64,000 nt of DNA from Agrocybe praecox (lineage: Eukaryota; Basidiomycota; Agaricomycetes; Agaricales; Agrocybaceae). The notes beneath the pieces were generated by a model. The model saw only the letters and a program-made list of their open reading frames with translations, had not been told where the DNA came from and did not search any database. Numbering within the stretch: position 1 is the first letter of the stretch; each line of letters starts with the position of its first letter. The position numbers and the translations under genes were made by a program. Below are positions 42,360 to 53,448 of the stretch, one piece after another. The stretch lies in the NCBI GenBank assembly GCA_964017145.1, contig OZ024845.1, positions 1,178,001 through 1,242,000 on the forward strand, in the 5' to 3' direction.

Positions 42360-43760
42360 TTGACCTTGTATGTATATACTAGAACAAACACCTAGTAACT
42401 GTGTACAGTACAATATGTACACAGGATTGATTAGCCTTGTATAGGGATACTGTCTTGTATGCCTAGTATATTGAGCAGCAAATAGCCCAGAGCAAGCATT
42501 GTCAACGTGAAAAAGGTTTTCACTTGGGTTTACCGGAACTGAGGTGTTCGGGATATTCCAATTGGTTCAACAGTAAAATTTACCAAGGTGCTGTAATGTG
42601 ATGTAGTAAGATGATATGTGAGTAACTAAAAAGAAAAATATGAATGTGAGTAGAGTGCTGAGACTATAACAGAAATGAAAAGAAAATAGATCAAAATCTG
42701 GATGATAAAACTTATCGTAGCTTTATCACTCTTGACCTTACGTGCCTTAACCTAGTGATACTTGAAGTATCTTTGTTATAATCAGAATCTGGATGATAAG
42801 GCTTATCGATGCTTATCACTTCTGAGTTATTGTTGATTGTTGACTATCAAATCTTCTGTGCAAATCAGAATCTGGATGACAAGAATGCTTATCACTTCTG
42901 AGATGCGGTAATCGTTAAACGTACTTCTTCTTGGCAGAAATTCAGAATCTGGATGACAAGAATGCTTGTCACTTCTGGGGTATAGTAGACGTTGTAGGTA
43001 TCTCTTCTTGGCAGAAAGTAGCTCGTGGCAGAAAGTAACTCGTGGCAGAAAGTAACTCGTGGCAGAAAGTAACTCATGGCAGAAGGTAACTTGTGGCAGA
43101 AGGTAACTCTTGGCAGAAGGTAACTTGTGGCAGACAGTAGCTCGTGGCAGAAGGTAACTCTTGGCAGAAGGTAACTCGTGGCAGACAGTAGCTCGTGGCA
43201 GAAAGTAGCTTGTAGGAGAAATCAGAATCAGAATCTGGATGTTAAGGCTTATCGATACTTAACACTTCTGAATTACTTAGGGAATAATGGTACTTGAGAG
43301 TCTTATTGAAAGGAAGTTGTAAAGCAGTAAAGTTATAGGGAAAAGGTAGAATGAATATTCTTCTTTCTAATCTACTACATATTTATACTGTTTTTCTATC
43401 CTACATCATAGTTCATGTTTCATGTTTAATAAGTGTAAATCATAATGCCTTAGTAATACATTAGTAATGCATTAGTAATGGTATCCATAAGTGTTACTGA
43501 CATGTGTTTTATATGGATGTGTTACATGTTTCATAATGTTCCCGCAATTTATTAACCATGTGTTTCATATTAATCACATGTTTCATGTTCATCATGTGTT
43601 TCATAATGTGTGTCTATTTATAAGTTTATGTTGCCTTGGAAGCGATAGGCTCTATCTGAATATTTGGGCTTGGTGTATTCTTCCTTCTCAACAATCTTCT
43701 GTGATCATGTTTTTGACAACAAACAGGATCTAATGCTGACAGCATGTTCAGTGACAGGTA
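42360..43760. repeat. Repeat cluster: palindromic CAGAATCTGGATGA units and a 17-bp tandem
   Basis: Five dispersed units start (T)CAGAATCTGGATGA or a close variant near 42,693, 42,782, 42,863, 42,943 and 43,227 and close with TTATCACTTCTGA-like bases, so each can fold as CAGAA...TTCTG with an inner GATAAG...CTTATC. At 43,012-43,218 about 12 units of GTGGCAGAAAGTAACTC (17 bp) stand in tandem. 43,440-43,620 is low-complexity CATGTTTCAT. No gene. This may be part of an unrecognised LTR. Confidence 0.6.
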
Positions 43761-44051
43761 TGTCAACATGAATGTGTACGCTACTAACTCATACATTGTC
43801 TACTACTAGCACAGTGGGAGGGACAAGCAACTTAATACTTACCCTGTGGGTTGTGTTACTTAGGTTGTAGCTACTTAAGTGGGTTGTAAACCGCTTTATA
43901 TTACAGAGTGTTTAGCGTCGCTCTTATATACACTTTAGCCTTGTGATTACGTGACTACGTTACTATGTTACTTTCTATTTAAGTAAAGTCCGACTAATAA
44001 TATACAGCACAGCCATGTTTGCACATGTGTGCGTGACTTAGTCGTTCAACA
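43761..44051 (-). repeat. Probable 3' LTR of the copia element
   Basis: In the minus sense a purine tract GAGGGGGAG (44,060-44,052) is followed by TGTTGAACGACTAAG, a TATATAAG box (43,930-43,923), and an end GTTGACA at 43,761. TG...CA ends and the adjoining tract suit an LTR. The left limit is inferred from the TGTCAAC/TGTTGAA symmetry only. No second copy is visible upstream of gag at 58 kb. Confidence 0.5.
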
Positions 44052-44156
44052 CTCCCCCTCAAGTCATACTGGCTGATTATCTAATGGGTTATGCCAGTTA
44101 ATGAAACCCTTTCGAAGGGTATTCAGTCGTGTTGACTTGTTTCCCAATGACAACAA

Positions 44157-44591
44157 TTAGTCATCACTCAACGGATAGAACTCAAGGCCTAGGCCAGCAC
44201 GATGTTGCAAGAAGGCATCAGGGCCGAGATTCTTAGTAAACATATCAGCTATATTTTTGTCAGTTGGGACGGCAAATATCTTCAGCTCGCCCGCTTCAAT
44301 TTGTTGCCTTATGTAATGGTAGTGAATTTCCACGTGTTTGACTCCTTTGTTTTGGGTCACAGGATTTTGAGAATTAAATATTGCACCATATGAGTCACCG
44401 TAAACAGTGACATGTGACATGGGTTTACCAAGTTCTGTAAAGAAGTTTTTAAACCACGCACAATCTCTGGCACAGTCTGAGAGTGCCATGTATTCACTCA
44501 TCGTTGAAGATGTTGAGACCAGTTTCTGCGTGTGTGATTTCCACATGACAGCGGCATTTGCCAGGCTAAAGAAATAGCCCTGAACCGATCA
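44157..44591 (-). pseudogene. Copia RNase H, C-terminal part
   Basis: Reads YFFSLANAAVMWKSHTQKLV, STSSTMSEYMALSDCARDCA, VYGDSYGAIFNSQNPVTQNK, KHVEIHYHYIRQQIEAGELK and DKNIADMFTKNLGPDAF, the usual Ty1/copia RNase H end. The frame just upstream looks shifted by one base (AGGGC where AGGGGC would keep it). Repeat B splits it from its N-terminal part. Confidence 0.85.
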
Positions 44592-46570
44592 CCGTTAAGG
44601 TGCTTGCTGCGGGGTTGAGTGTGTATGTATGATTTGTACTTTGTATATACTCCGAAACAAAACCCAATCAATGTGATTAGTTCTTTCGTGGGAGGGATAC
44701 GCGATACACGTCGTTAATTATGTTTTCTCTCTAAAGATATGCTCTCTAATGCAACAGAACATTTTCTAGGATCAAAGATCACAAGTGTTTGAGTAGCTTA
44801 CGCACAAAGCGAAGTTCCTCGGAAAGTGTAAACGTAGATTTAATGTGTTTCCACAAGATGTAGTGTGTAGGTAGTTCGCCACTTAGGCTGGATACTTAAT
44901 CCAAAGTCTTTTAATCACTTAGAAAGGGGACTCGATCCTAAACGGGCCACTTAGGCGTCACTTAGACTATTTGCCACTTAGGCAGGGAACTTATCCCTAG
45001 GAACAGGCCACTTAGGCGTCACTTAGACAATTCTTGCCACTTAGGCAGGTATTAAGCTTTATGTCACTTAAGACAGAGGAAACTTTATCCCAATACATTT
45101 ATTTAGGTTCCTCGAGAACTCTACAAGTTAACTCAAGTCGCTCAACTAATGCCAAGATGCTCAAATGACACGGTAGGTAGTCTGTTCAATAAAACCAACT
45201 CTCGCGGAGATTTATTAGGTACCAAAGGTCGATCCTAGGAGTTTGCAACTCAATGCGCGTTCCTCGAATGTGGACAACTGGGTTCTAGTTTATCTGGGGT
45301 GCTACGGTAATTTACAGGCTGCTTATATACTGCTAGGTTTCGGAAAATACAGGAATACTTGGAGCAGATCGGAAATGCTCGGAAAATACAGGAAATAATA
45401 TTATTGGTTAATGCTAGGTTGCTCCACTCGATGCATAAGCAACCAGTAGGTACCATGCGTGTTTTTGTATACCCTCGGAAGGGTTCGTATGGTTGGGCAA
45501 GTCGCTGACTCAAGCATGATGCTCCGAGGGCGCTTATTCGCATTAGCCGACGATCATTGATCGACGTCGTAGGGTCCGAAGCATCGGGGGACCGTGTTAT
45601 CGTATGGATCTACAATCCTCGGCTCCACAACTGCCGTTTAAGGTAACTGCGCATATCCGAGGGTCTTTAAGACCATGTGTAAGCGTTCCTAGGAACTTCT
45701 CCTTTTAGGTTTATCAGCGATCTGACTCGAGTAGACGTCGGCAAGTCCTAATTGACATTATTAGTGTTTGTCTCGTCGTTTGCATAGTGCCCACTATGTT
45801 CCTAGGGACCAGTAATGTACTTTGTTGATGCTAGGATCAGTCCTACCACCTTGAGTTAGCGTTCCTAGGAACGTTGGCAGTAGTTTACATGTGTCAGGGC
45901 ACATCTTTGTGTCCACCCTACAACATAAGCAGTCACACTATTGTTACACCGTGACACTGTCCCACCAGCTCTTGGGTTCAAACCCCACACTATGCATTTC
46001 CTTTTTCTATACATAGACGCTTATGTAACAATCCCTTGATGGACCGTGAGTAGTTTACAGGTTCATCATGTATATAAACTTAGGGTCTGGGGATGTTAAG
46101 ATCCCCAGCTTGTTCTTTAACTTGGTCTTTGGGCGAACTCTTCTCTTTGATTAAGTCAATTCCTGACAACATGCACTTTCATATGGTGGGAACCTTCTGT
46201 TTCCATATTAGGTAGATGTGGACGCTTCGCGCACTGTGTAATAATAAGTGGCTATAGCGCTGTTTAAGCTTATTATTAGCAGGCTCTAGCTTACATTCTT
46301 GATGGCTGAATATTATCCTAGGAGCCTTCGATCCTGCTGCATCGCTGTTAAAGTGTTCCACGCATTTCCGAGGAACTACTATAACTAACTCTAGCATTCG
46401 TAAGGTTCGTCCTAGGGTTCATAGAATGGTTTCCCCTAGCCAAACATGTAGCTATCCTCACTCTGTACTTATGTAGACTTAATAATAAACGTGTTTATTA
46501 TGCCGAAAATTAAGTAGGATAGATACTTGGTTAAAGTTCAGTCACAGCCGAACACCGGTCGTATCACTGT
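44592..46570 (-). repeat. Dispersed 1.76-kb repeat, copy B, holding a solo LTR
   Basis: Inverted copy of 9,529-11,287, 1,979 bp long. Removing the nested solo LTR and one ACATG (282 bp) leaves 1,697 bp. Adding one 62-bp tandem unit gives the 1,759 bp of copy A. The copy interrupts copia RNase H. TTAA lies at both edges (44,595-44,598 and 46,571-46,574), a possible TTAA target duplication that copy A does not share on its left side. Confidence 0.8.
45892..46168 (+). mobile_element. Solo LTR inside repeat B
   Basis: 277 bp from TGTCAGGGCACATC to ATTCCTGACA. TGTCAGG at one end is the complement of CCTGACA at the other. ACATG flanks both sides (45,887-45,891 and 46,169-46,173), and copy A has the uninterrupted site. 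A TATATAAA box at 46,071-46,078 gives the plus orientation. The internal region was lost by LTR-LTR recombination. It also contains GGGTTCAAACCCC, close to a pol III B box, so a SINE was considered, but TG...CA ends and a 5-bp duplication favour an LTR. Confidence 0.8.
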
Positions 46571-46888
46571 TTAAGGTCGGGTTCAGTTTGGTCGTCTCCA
46601 TATGAGGTGTCGCAGTAAGCATATAGGCCTGCATGTGAATTGCCATCATAAACAAGTGCGTATTTGCGAGTTCCGGTCAAGTACCACATAATATATTTTG
46701 CTTTGTTGATGTGATCATCTGACGGGTTGGAGGCAAATTTAGCCAACAACGTCACAGCATATGCTATATCAGGTCGGGTTCCAAGCATTAAATATAGCAA
46801 GGATCCAATCATGGACTGATACAGCAAGCAAAGTTGTGCCATTGAGGTTCCTTCAAATGGCATTGGGCACCCTTTGAAGGTATTCTGA
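46571..46888 (-). pseudogene. Copia RT C-terminus and RNase H start
   Basis: Reads NTFKGCPMPFEGTSM, YQSMIGSLLYLMLGTRPDIA, YAVTLLAKFASNPSDDHINK, YIMWYLTGTRKYALVYDG and YAYCDTSYGDDQTEPD, the typical copia segment between RT and RNase H. It is cut on one side by the DNA transposon (46,889) and on the other by repeat B. Confidence 0.85.
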
Positions 46889-47300
46889 TGTATCAATCCT
46901 GGCAATTTGGCCTTTTTCTGATACATCATGGTGGGCAGTTGCCCAACCCGCCAATATGCAGCAAGTGTGCCGTAGGCAGAGAGCAGTTGGGCTTGCCAAA
47001 CATTAATAAACATTGCTGTTTTTGATGTTTTTGGACAATAATTATATGTTGCAGGTGTAGTGGGTATGTTTTTTGTTGCAATATGTCAGATATATGTTCT
47101 ATATATATATTATGTTTTTTTGGAACCCTTTGCGCACCCAAAAATGGACGGCACAGGATGGATTGGAAAACATACATCCGAATGATGTGTTATTTATAGA
47201 CAGACACAGGAATCAGTGTCCCCGAAGTGCCCGAAGCTGTAATTGGGCTCCTGCGCTTCGTTGGGCATCGTTCGGGGCATTAAAAAAGCATAGATATAAT

Positions 47301-47833
47301 AGGGACGTTCAATCCAGACTGCTGCGTCACAGCGCTGCAATGCTGTATGATTTGTAATACATTTGTAATCAATCAATTCAATGTCTGCTTTCATAAATGT
47401 CACTTCCACAATCAAATAAGGCCGTGTCTTCAACATGTTTTAACTTCCCTTTGGTTTTCTCTTACAATGCCGTCCAAAACAGAGCACCAAAAATTGCTTG
47501 ATGCCTATATACTGTCAACAATGACCAATAATGCCTTTTCTCCACCAGAAAATCTTGAAGATGACCTGCAATGGAGCTTGTTAATCATTGGTTTGGCCGA
47601 AGAAATCTGCTATATCAATGACATGCCCCCTATCCCAAACAATGGCAACATTAACCTTGCTTGGGAATATGCTGCATTAGGAGCAAAGAATGAATTAAAC
47701 AAACAAAGTTGCGTCGAAACACGTCCAGTCACAGAAAGTCACACATGCGGACTTTGAATTTGTGATTACAAATATATTACAAATTGTGCAGCGTTGCAGC
47801 GCTGCGACGCAGCAGTCTGGATTGAATGTCCCT
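47301..47833. mobile_element. 533-bp MITE inside the left arm
   Basis: Terminal inverted repeats of about 60 bp: AGGGACGTTCAATCCAGACT at the left and the complement of GGATTGAATGTCCCT at the right. AAT duplicated at 47,298-47,300 and 47,834-47,836. The right arm of the host element (near 53,030) has the uninterrupted site AGATATAATGTAGG, which proves the insertion. A 3-bp duplication suits PIF/Harbinger. It carries a 96-codon frame. Confidence 0.85.
47467..47757 (+). pseudogene. Short ORF in the MITE, possible transposase N-terminus relic
   Basis: ATG at 47,467 opens MPSKTEHQKLLDAYILSTM, then an acidic stretch (ENLEDDLQWSLLIIGLAEEI) and a stop at 47,757. The pattern of a leading helix followed by acidic residues reminds me of the start of fungal Harbinger transposases. 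This is a guess from style, with no catalytic motif. Confidence 0.3.
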
Positions 47834-48163
47834 AATGTAGGAATATGTTTTGATTTTTGGGGGCGCTTTGCGCCATCAAAAGAGGACGGTATGTGATGGA
47901 TTGCGATGTCATGCGTCACATTTGATTGAACATGAATGAACCTGAAATTGCATAAGAGATCATTCATTTATTTTTAAATTTCAATATTTCCTTTTTCGTA
48001 TTCTCCATTTTAATTTCCCATCACGGCTCTATCGCAACATTAAGGCACCAATTCTTCCGAAATCTATTCAGTCTAGGCTAAAGTCATGAAACCATCGCCA
48101 CGATCCAAGACAAATCACTCCTTCCTCTCAACGTTCATCGTCTTACGCGTTCAACTCTGAAAA

Positions 48164-48643
48164 ATGTCTTCTCTTTCTGTTCAATCCTTTGTTCAACAGT
48201 CCAAGGATGTCGTCAATTCTTCTGGACCTCAGAAAATCAACAAAGCGTCGATATATCTGTTTATTCAAATTGCCGGAGTTTTTGATGCAAATGAAAATTG
48301 TGAATATTGGCTAGCAACACATTATACGGAGGATCACATTTTTCAAGAAGGAGACACCGTCAGTTTTACGTACAGAATTCAGCCAGACGACACATCAAAA
48401 ATCATTCGCCTCGAGGAAATCATGCATTATGAACGAGGAATTATAGTTTTCGCAGTATCGACCACCAGGAAATCAGCACTGGCATTATTCACAAGACCCC
48501 ATATTGCTATCCCACAATCACAAGTGTCCCTCAGCATCATGCAGAAGATAAGATATGCCTACGCTTACATCACACAACGGCACAGCATATTCACCACTTA
48601 TCTAAATCCATCGCATCCCATCTACTCTATTAAAAGACTTTGA
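48164..48643 (+). CDS. 159-aa ORF of unknown function in the 6.56-kb transposon
   Basis: ATG at 48,164 opens MSSLSVQSFVQQSKDVVNSS. The middle is beta-rich (YLFIQIAGVFDANENCEYWL, EGDTVSFTYRIQPDD) and could be an OB-type fold, on pattern only. The C-terminal part after about residue 125 may be intron or out-of-frame sequence. It is the only protein-like frame in the interior. No paralog that I can recognise in the window. Confidence 0.4.
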   Translation: MSSLSVQSFVQQSKDVVNSSGPQKINKASIYLFIQIAGVFDANENCEYWLATHYTEDHIFQEGDTVSFTYRIQPDDTSKIIRLEEIMHYERGIIVFAVSTTRKSALALFTRPHIAIPQSQVSLSIMQKIRYAYAYITQRHSIFTTYLNPSHPIYSIKRL

Positions 48644-48849
48644 TGACATCATGCAAAGTCCAGGCCATCAAGCGGCTGTGCAACCATCATTCCAAACACA
48701 TGATTCGATGTCACATGCCTATCACAAGTCACTATGAGTCACGGGAACTGATACATCAACAACGTGGCTACGCTAAGGTTACATCCGCCAAATATAGCAA
48801 TCCATCAGCTGGAAATAGCTCGATTCCTTCCATCTGTCGATTTCACTAA

Positions 48850-50140
48850 TCGTCAAGTCAACTATGATCAATTTATCATTCAAGAAGATGTGCTTGGTCA
48901 TTCTTTGCTGCGCATTAGTCAACTTTTTTAATTATTACTCATTCTTATTCATTTCTTAGTCATTTCATCGATCGATAGACAGTTTTCTCCTTCTTTTCCA
49001 TCGTTTCAACCCATTTCTTTGTCATTCCTGACTCACTTGCTCAGTCAGCTTATTCATTTAACCCCTTATTCTTTGTCATTCGTTTCAAACTTACTTGTCA
49101 TCGATTACTCATGTCTTGCAGGATTTGTAGTATAAAAGCTAGTTAGATCCTGTAAAGTAGAGGACAAGAAGTACACCCCTATCATAGGACAATTGTACCG
49201 ATTCAAGCAGTTATCTTTCAGTTCAGTATTTGTTCAGTCAATTCTCAGTCTCGGCAGTCAATTCTATAGCTTGGAAAATGTTCCAAGCTTCGATTATTCT
49301 CTTCTTTTTCGACGTTTACTCTGATTTCAAAGTGGAATACGTTCACTTTGATTACTACTCTCTTATTCAATCTCAAACTTTTGTCTAGGACAAAAGCTCA
49401 TCACAACCCTTCAAACCTAATTGATCTTTACACCAACAAACCATTCCTAGGAACGAAGTAACTTTATTCCCACCCCCGAACTCACAGGGAGAGAGTCGTC
49501 TTATCTAGGTCTAGCCCACTCTTTCTCTGGATTTTGTTGTTGGTTGTGTTTTGTGTGATTGGCAAAGCATAAATCACCGACAGAAAAATCGTCTTTCAGC
49601 GAAACATAAAACCAGATGACGTGTTATTTTTAGGTCATTTTGACAATTTCGGACGTTGCACTATTTTTAATTATGATATCATCATTTTTCTACTATATTT
49701 ATTTTACAAATACATATGCTTTAGCCTAGATTAGATTAGATACTCAAAAAAACAACCTTCTAAAACTTACTTCGGGTCACACTTCCTAATTCAGCATTTA
49801 CTGCCCTTTTTGGGCACATTCTTCTACAACATATGGAAAATGTTCAAATTTTATCTTATTTTGTATACTACACTACAATGCACATATTTATTAACTAATG
49901 TATGTATGCATCTTGTACCTATGTGCTGAGACCTACCAACTCACTGACACCTAGTCGTTGGTGCCTACCGGCTTGCTTGTTACCCACTCTCTGGCACCTA
50001 TCCACTCGCTCGTGTGTACTCGCTTGCTGGCACCTAGTCACGGGCGCCTACTCGTTCGCTCGTGCCTCTGGTGCCACCTATAGCAGCTACCTTTATATAT
50101 GAATATTAGACAGTTTCCTAACCTACGTGATACATCAGAG
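48850..50140. other. AT-rich interior of the transposon
   Basis: No gene. A TATA-like GTATAAAAGC near 49,129 and a diverged arm-like segment at 49,600-49,745 (AACATAAAACCAGATGACGT, GTGTTATTTTTAGG) that recurs at 50,410-50,560 and, inverted, at 52,880-52,966. Confidence 0.45.
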
Positions 50141-50244
50141 TAGCCAGTTTGCTACCTGCCTCTTTTGGACACCCCACCTCTGAGGGAGAGACACTGCCGG
50201 GGCTGCTCACAGAGGGCGGGAACAGGTAAACACCTGTAAACAAC

Positions 50245-50560
50245 GCAGGAAACAGTGTCCCCGAGGTGCCCGCCGCTGTAATTGAGCTCCTGCACTGCGT
50301 TGGGCATTGTTTGGGGTGCGGAAAAAGCGCAGATATAATGTCTGAATATATTTTGATTTTTTGGCACCCTTTGCGCCATCAAAAGAGGGCGGGACGGGGT
50401 GGATCGCGAAACATAAAACTGGATGACATGTTATTTTTAGCATGCTTTGACAATTTCGGATGTTGTGCTATTTTTAATTATGATATAATCATTGTAGGTT
50501 TTATATTTACTTTACATACATATGTTTTAGCCCTTAGATTAGATTAGATATATAAAAAGC
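50245..50560 (+). repeat. Third, diverged copy of the transposon arm
   Basis: Matches the left arm around 47,206-47,300 and 47,845-47,900 (CAGTGTCCCCGA, CTGTAATT, GTTGGGCAT, GATATAAT, CTTTGCGCCATCAAAAGAGG) and continues with CGCGAAACATAAAACTGGAT, as the right arm does. It implies at least one related element nested in or fused to the larger one. Confidence 0.6.
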
Positions 50561-50699
50561 GACTTCCTCGCTTTTGTTTTTGGGTGGCCCTTCCATATAT
50601 GGTAGTTATTGCTATTTTTGTAAATCCCTCACAAAATATATTTTAAAAAATCTTATATTTATATCCTATTTACTATACAAATAGAGGAGAGCGACAGAG

Positions 50700-51870
50700 T
50701 CAAAAGTGAAGACAAGAGCAAAATGGCTCTCGTCTTCGCTTGTTTGCCATCCTCACGCTCGCTGTCGTTGTTTGTGCTTACGTTCTTCCCTTGGGCCTTC
50801 ATGTGCTCACTCCCTCCCCTTTGCATTCTCTTCCCCTTCGCGTGCTTGCCCCAGTCTTTGCTCAGCATCATCATTGTTGTTGCTCGTCCGGATGGTGGTG
50901 GTAGTGGTGAAAGAGGTGGTGCAGGGTGTTTGATACCCATCTCACCTCAGCTATATAATGGGGTAGGTAGGCATCATCCTCTGGTTGTCGTCATCATCTC
51001 ACTGTCACTCATTCCAGTGGTTGTGGTGGAGCACATAGTCAGCGCTAGTGTCTCTATGCGATTGGGAAGCGGTACAGTGGTAAGCAGGCGCTCAGTCATT
51101 CATATGCATGGTCGTTCATACGCTCAATTGGTGGTCCTACTCCCCTTCCTCAGAAGGAGCAGTGTGCAGGCGGTGGTGGTCATGGTGCAGGTGGCTTGGT
51201 CAATCCTTGTCATCGTTGCACCCACCTCCACCACGGCCATACAGCAATGCCCACATCCCAGGAAGGAGGGATGCGGGTACTGAGTGTTGTTCTATTCGTG
51301 CTCCCAGCCTCCTATACCCTATTCGTTGTTCGTGCCCATTCGTTTGTGCCCGCTCGTTCGTTCCTGCCACTTGTTGTCCCAGAGAGCAAGGAAAGTGGAT
51401 GGATGGACACGGTGGTGACGCACCGTGTCCTTGTTCAGTCGTCGTCGTTGGGGGTGTCATCGGCAGCGGCAACGACCACGTCACAGTCGCGGGTGGTTCA
51501 TCGTGACTGTGTCGCTGTCATGGTCATCCACCGCTCACATCCCTATCGAGAGGGGAGGAGCAAGGTGGGGTAGTCAGCCTCGCCATGGTCGCTGTCGTCA
51601 CCGTCATCAGCCTGCACTGCTCACATCCCTATCGAGAGGGGAGGAGCAGGGTGCAGGCGTCGTTGTCATCAGTGGTGGTGGAGAGCACAGCCTGCATCTC
51701 TGTGAAGAGAGGAGGGGCTGGGGGGGTCGTCGAAGGCAGTGGTGATGAAGGTGATAAGGAAGAAATCTGGACATTTACCACGCTGGCCCGGTCTATAACT
51801 GGGGCGAGCTCATCGTCAAGCTCAACGATGGGAGGGTCTGCAGGCGACTGTACAACAAAGTAATCAGTAG
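50700..51870 (+). other. GC-rich block with no convincing gene
   Basis: A clear shift to GC-rich sequence inside an AT-rich element. Several overlapping plus-strand frames are open (longest 186 codons from 50,723), but all are hydrophobic or repetitive and none shows a domain. CTCACATCCCTATCGAGAGG occurs near 51,534 and 51,620. Probably captured host DNA or an LTR of unknown type. Confidence 0.4.
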
Positions 51871-52965
51871 AATGTATCTATGTAGTATAATAAATATGTT
51901 TTGTGTATGAAAATGTGAAATATTCAAGAAAACACATATATTATCCAGCCAGTGCAGCTATAATTCTATATCACATGTAGGCAGTTTGCTAACCTACATG
52001 ATACATCCAGGTAGGCAATTTGCTACCTGCCTTTTTTGGAAAGACCTTTGGCTGGCAGGCCTATTGTGACTATTTGTGACTATAGTCATGTGTCTAATAT
52101 TGATGGCATCAAAATCAATGCACATGACTTTTTGCTTGCCTCTATTTACATGTTTAGGCTCCACTCATATGTTTATATGGCCTCAAATACAAACAAATAA
52201 CAAATAATAATGCCAGCAGGCAGGGGCAGGCCTAATACAAAACAAACAAAACCCTTGAGTGACATTACATCCAAACAACCCAATAAGGCAAGAGGACTTT
52301 GGACTTTGAGATTTTGCAAATAAAGGCCTTTCATGCATGATAGATGGGACTAAGACATGACCAAATAAGATCAAATTTATTTTTAGAACATATCTATTTT
52401 TAGTTCAATTTTCAATTTTTAAAAAATTTATGTATTGAGTAGGTAATGCATGTATTTATAGCTCGAATCTATTTTTAGAACACTTTGTCTAATTAGGTAG
52501 GTCAAGCCTAATATAGTATAGTACACTTTTTTGATGATTTTAGGATTTTTTCAGCTCACTATGAATATTTTAACCTTTTATTTTGATTTATACGCAAGGT
52601 TCAAAAAGTATTTTGCGTTTTGCGACTGAACCGTTGATGCTTATGTAATAAAAATATTTAGCATAGTCCCTGAATTTTTCTCTATCCAACAATATAATTT
52701 TGGTTTTGGTGGCTGTGCACAAGTCACATGCCTTATATCACATGACTTCAGCCTACCGTCACCTATAGTCACTCTTATAGGTGTTAGGACATCCCAAAGT
52801 GGAAGGTAGCAAAGTGGCCCCCAGGATGTATCACTAGGTTTAGGCAGTTTGCTACATTTGATATATAAAGGTAGCTGCTACAGGTGATAGAATAATTAAA
52901 AATAGCACAACGCCTAAAATGATCAAAGCACGCTAAAAATAACACGTCATCTGGTTTTATGTTTC
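51871..52965. other. AT-rich interior with related terminal-like motifs
   Basis: GATACATCCAGG..GGCAATTTGCTACC near 52,005 and GGATGTATCACTAGG near 52,826 resemble the transposon terminus. A similar block sits at 50,128. No gene. Confidence 0.4.
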
Positions 52966-53448
52966 GCGATCTATCGCATACCGTCCTCTTTTGATGGCAC
53001 AAAGCGCCCCCAAAAATCAAAACATATTCCTACATTATATCTACGCTTTTTTAGCACCCCGAACGATGCCCAACGAAGCGCAGGAGCCCAATTACAGCTT
53101 CGGGCACTTCGGGGACACTGATTCCTGTGTCTGTCTATAAATAACACATCATTCGGATGTATGTTTTCCAATCCATCCTGTGCCGTCCATTTTTGGGTGC
53201 GCAAAGGGTTCCAAAAAAACATAATATATATATAGAACATATATCTGACATATTGCAACAAAAAACATACCCACTACACCTGCAACATATAATTATTGTC
53301 CAAAAACATCAAAAACAGCAATGTTTATTAATGTTTGGCAAGCCCAACTGCTCTCTGCCTACGGCACACTTGCTGCATATTGGCGGGTTGGGCAACTGCC
53401 CACCATGATGTATCAGAAAAAGGCCAAATTGCCAGGATTGATACATGA

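Larger units (their letters stand above)
46889..53445. mobile_element. 6.56-kb DNA transposon with ~480-bp inverted ends and a 3-bp duplication
   Basis: Starts TGTATCAATCCTGGCAATTT and ends with its complement. TGA flanks both sides (46,886-46,888, 53,446-53,448). The arms 46,889-47,905 (with a 533-bp MITE inside) and 52,966-53,445 are inverted copies. A 3-bp duplication and this size suit PIF/Harbinger, but no DDE transposase is visible. It interrupts copia RT. The interior has further diverged arm-like repeats, one short ORF and a GC-rich block, so the element is composite. Confidence 0.65.

Noticed and set aside
45892..46168. SINE or tRNA-like element because of GGGTTCAAACCCC
   Set aside because: TG...CA ends, matching TGTCAGG/CCTGACA termini and a 5-bp duplication fit a solo LTR better.
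50723..51573. Overlapping long frames in the GC-rich block as proteins
   Set aside because: Open in several frames at once because of GC-rich composition. No domain, no codon pattern.
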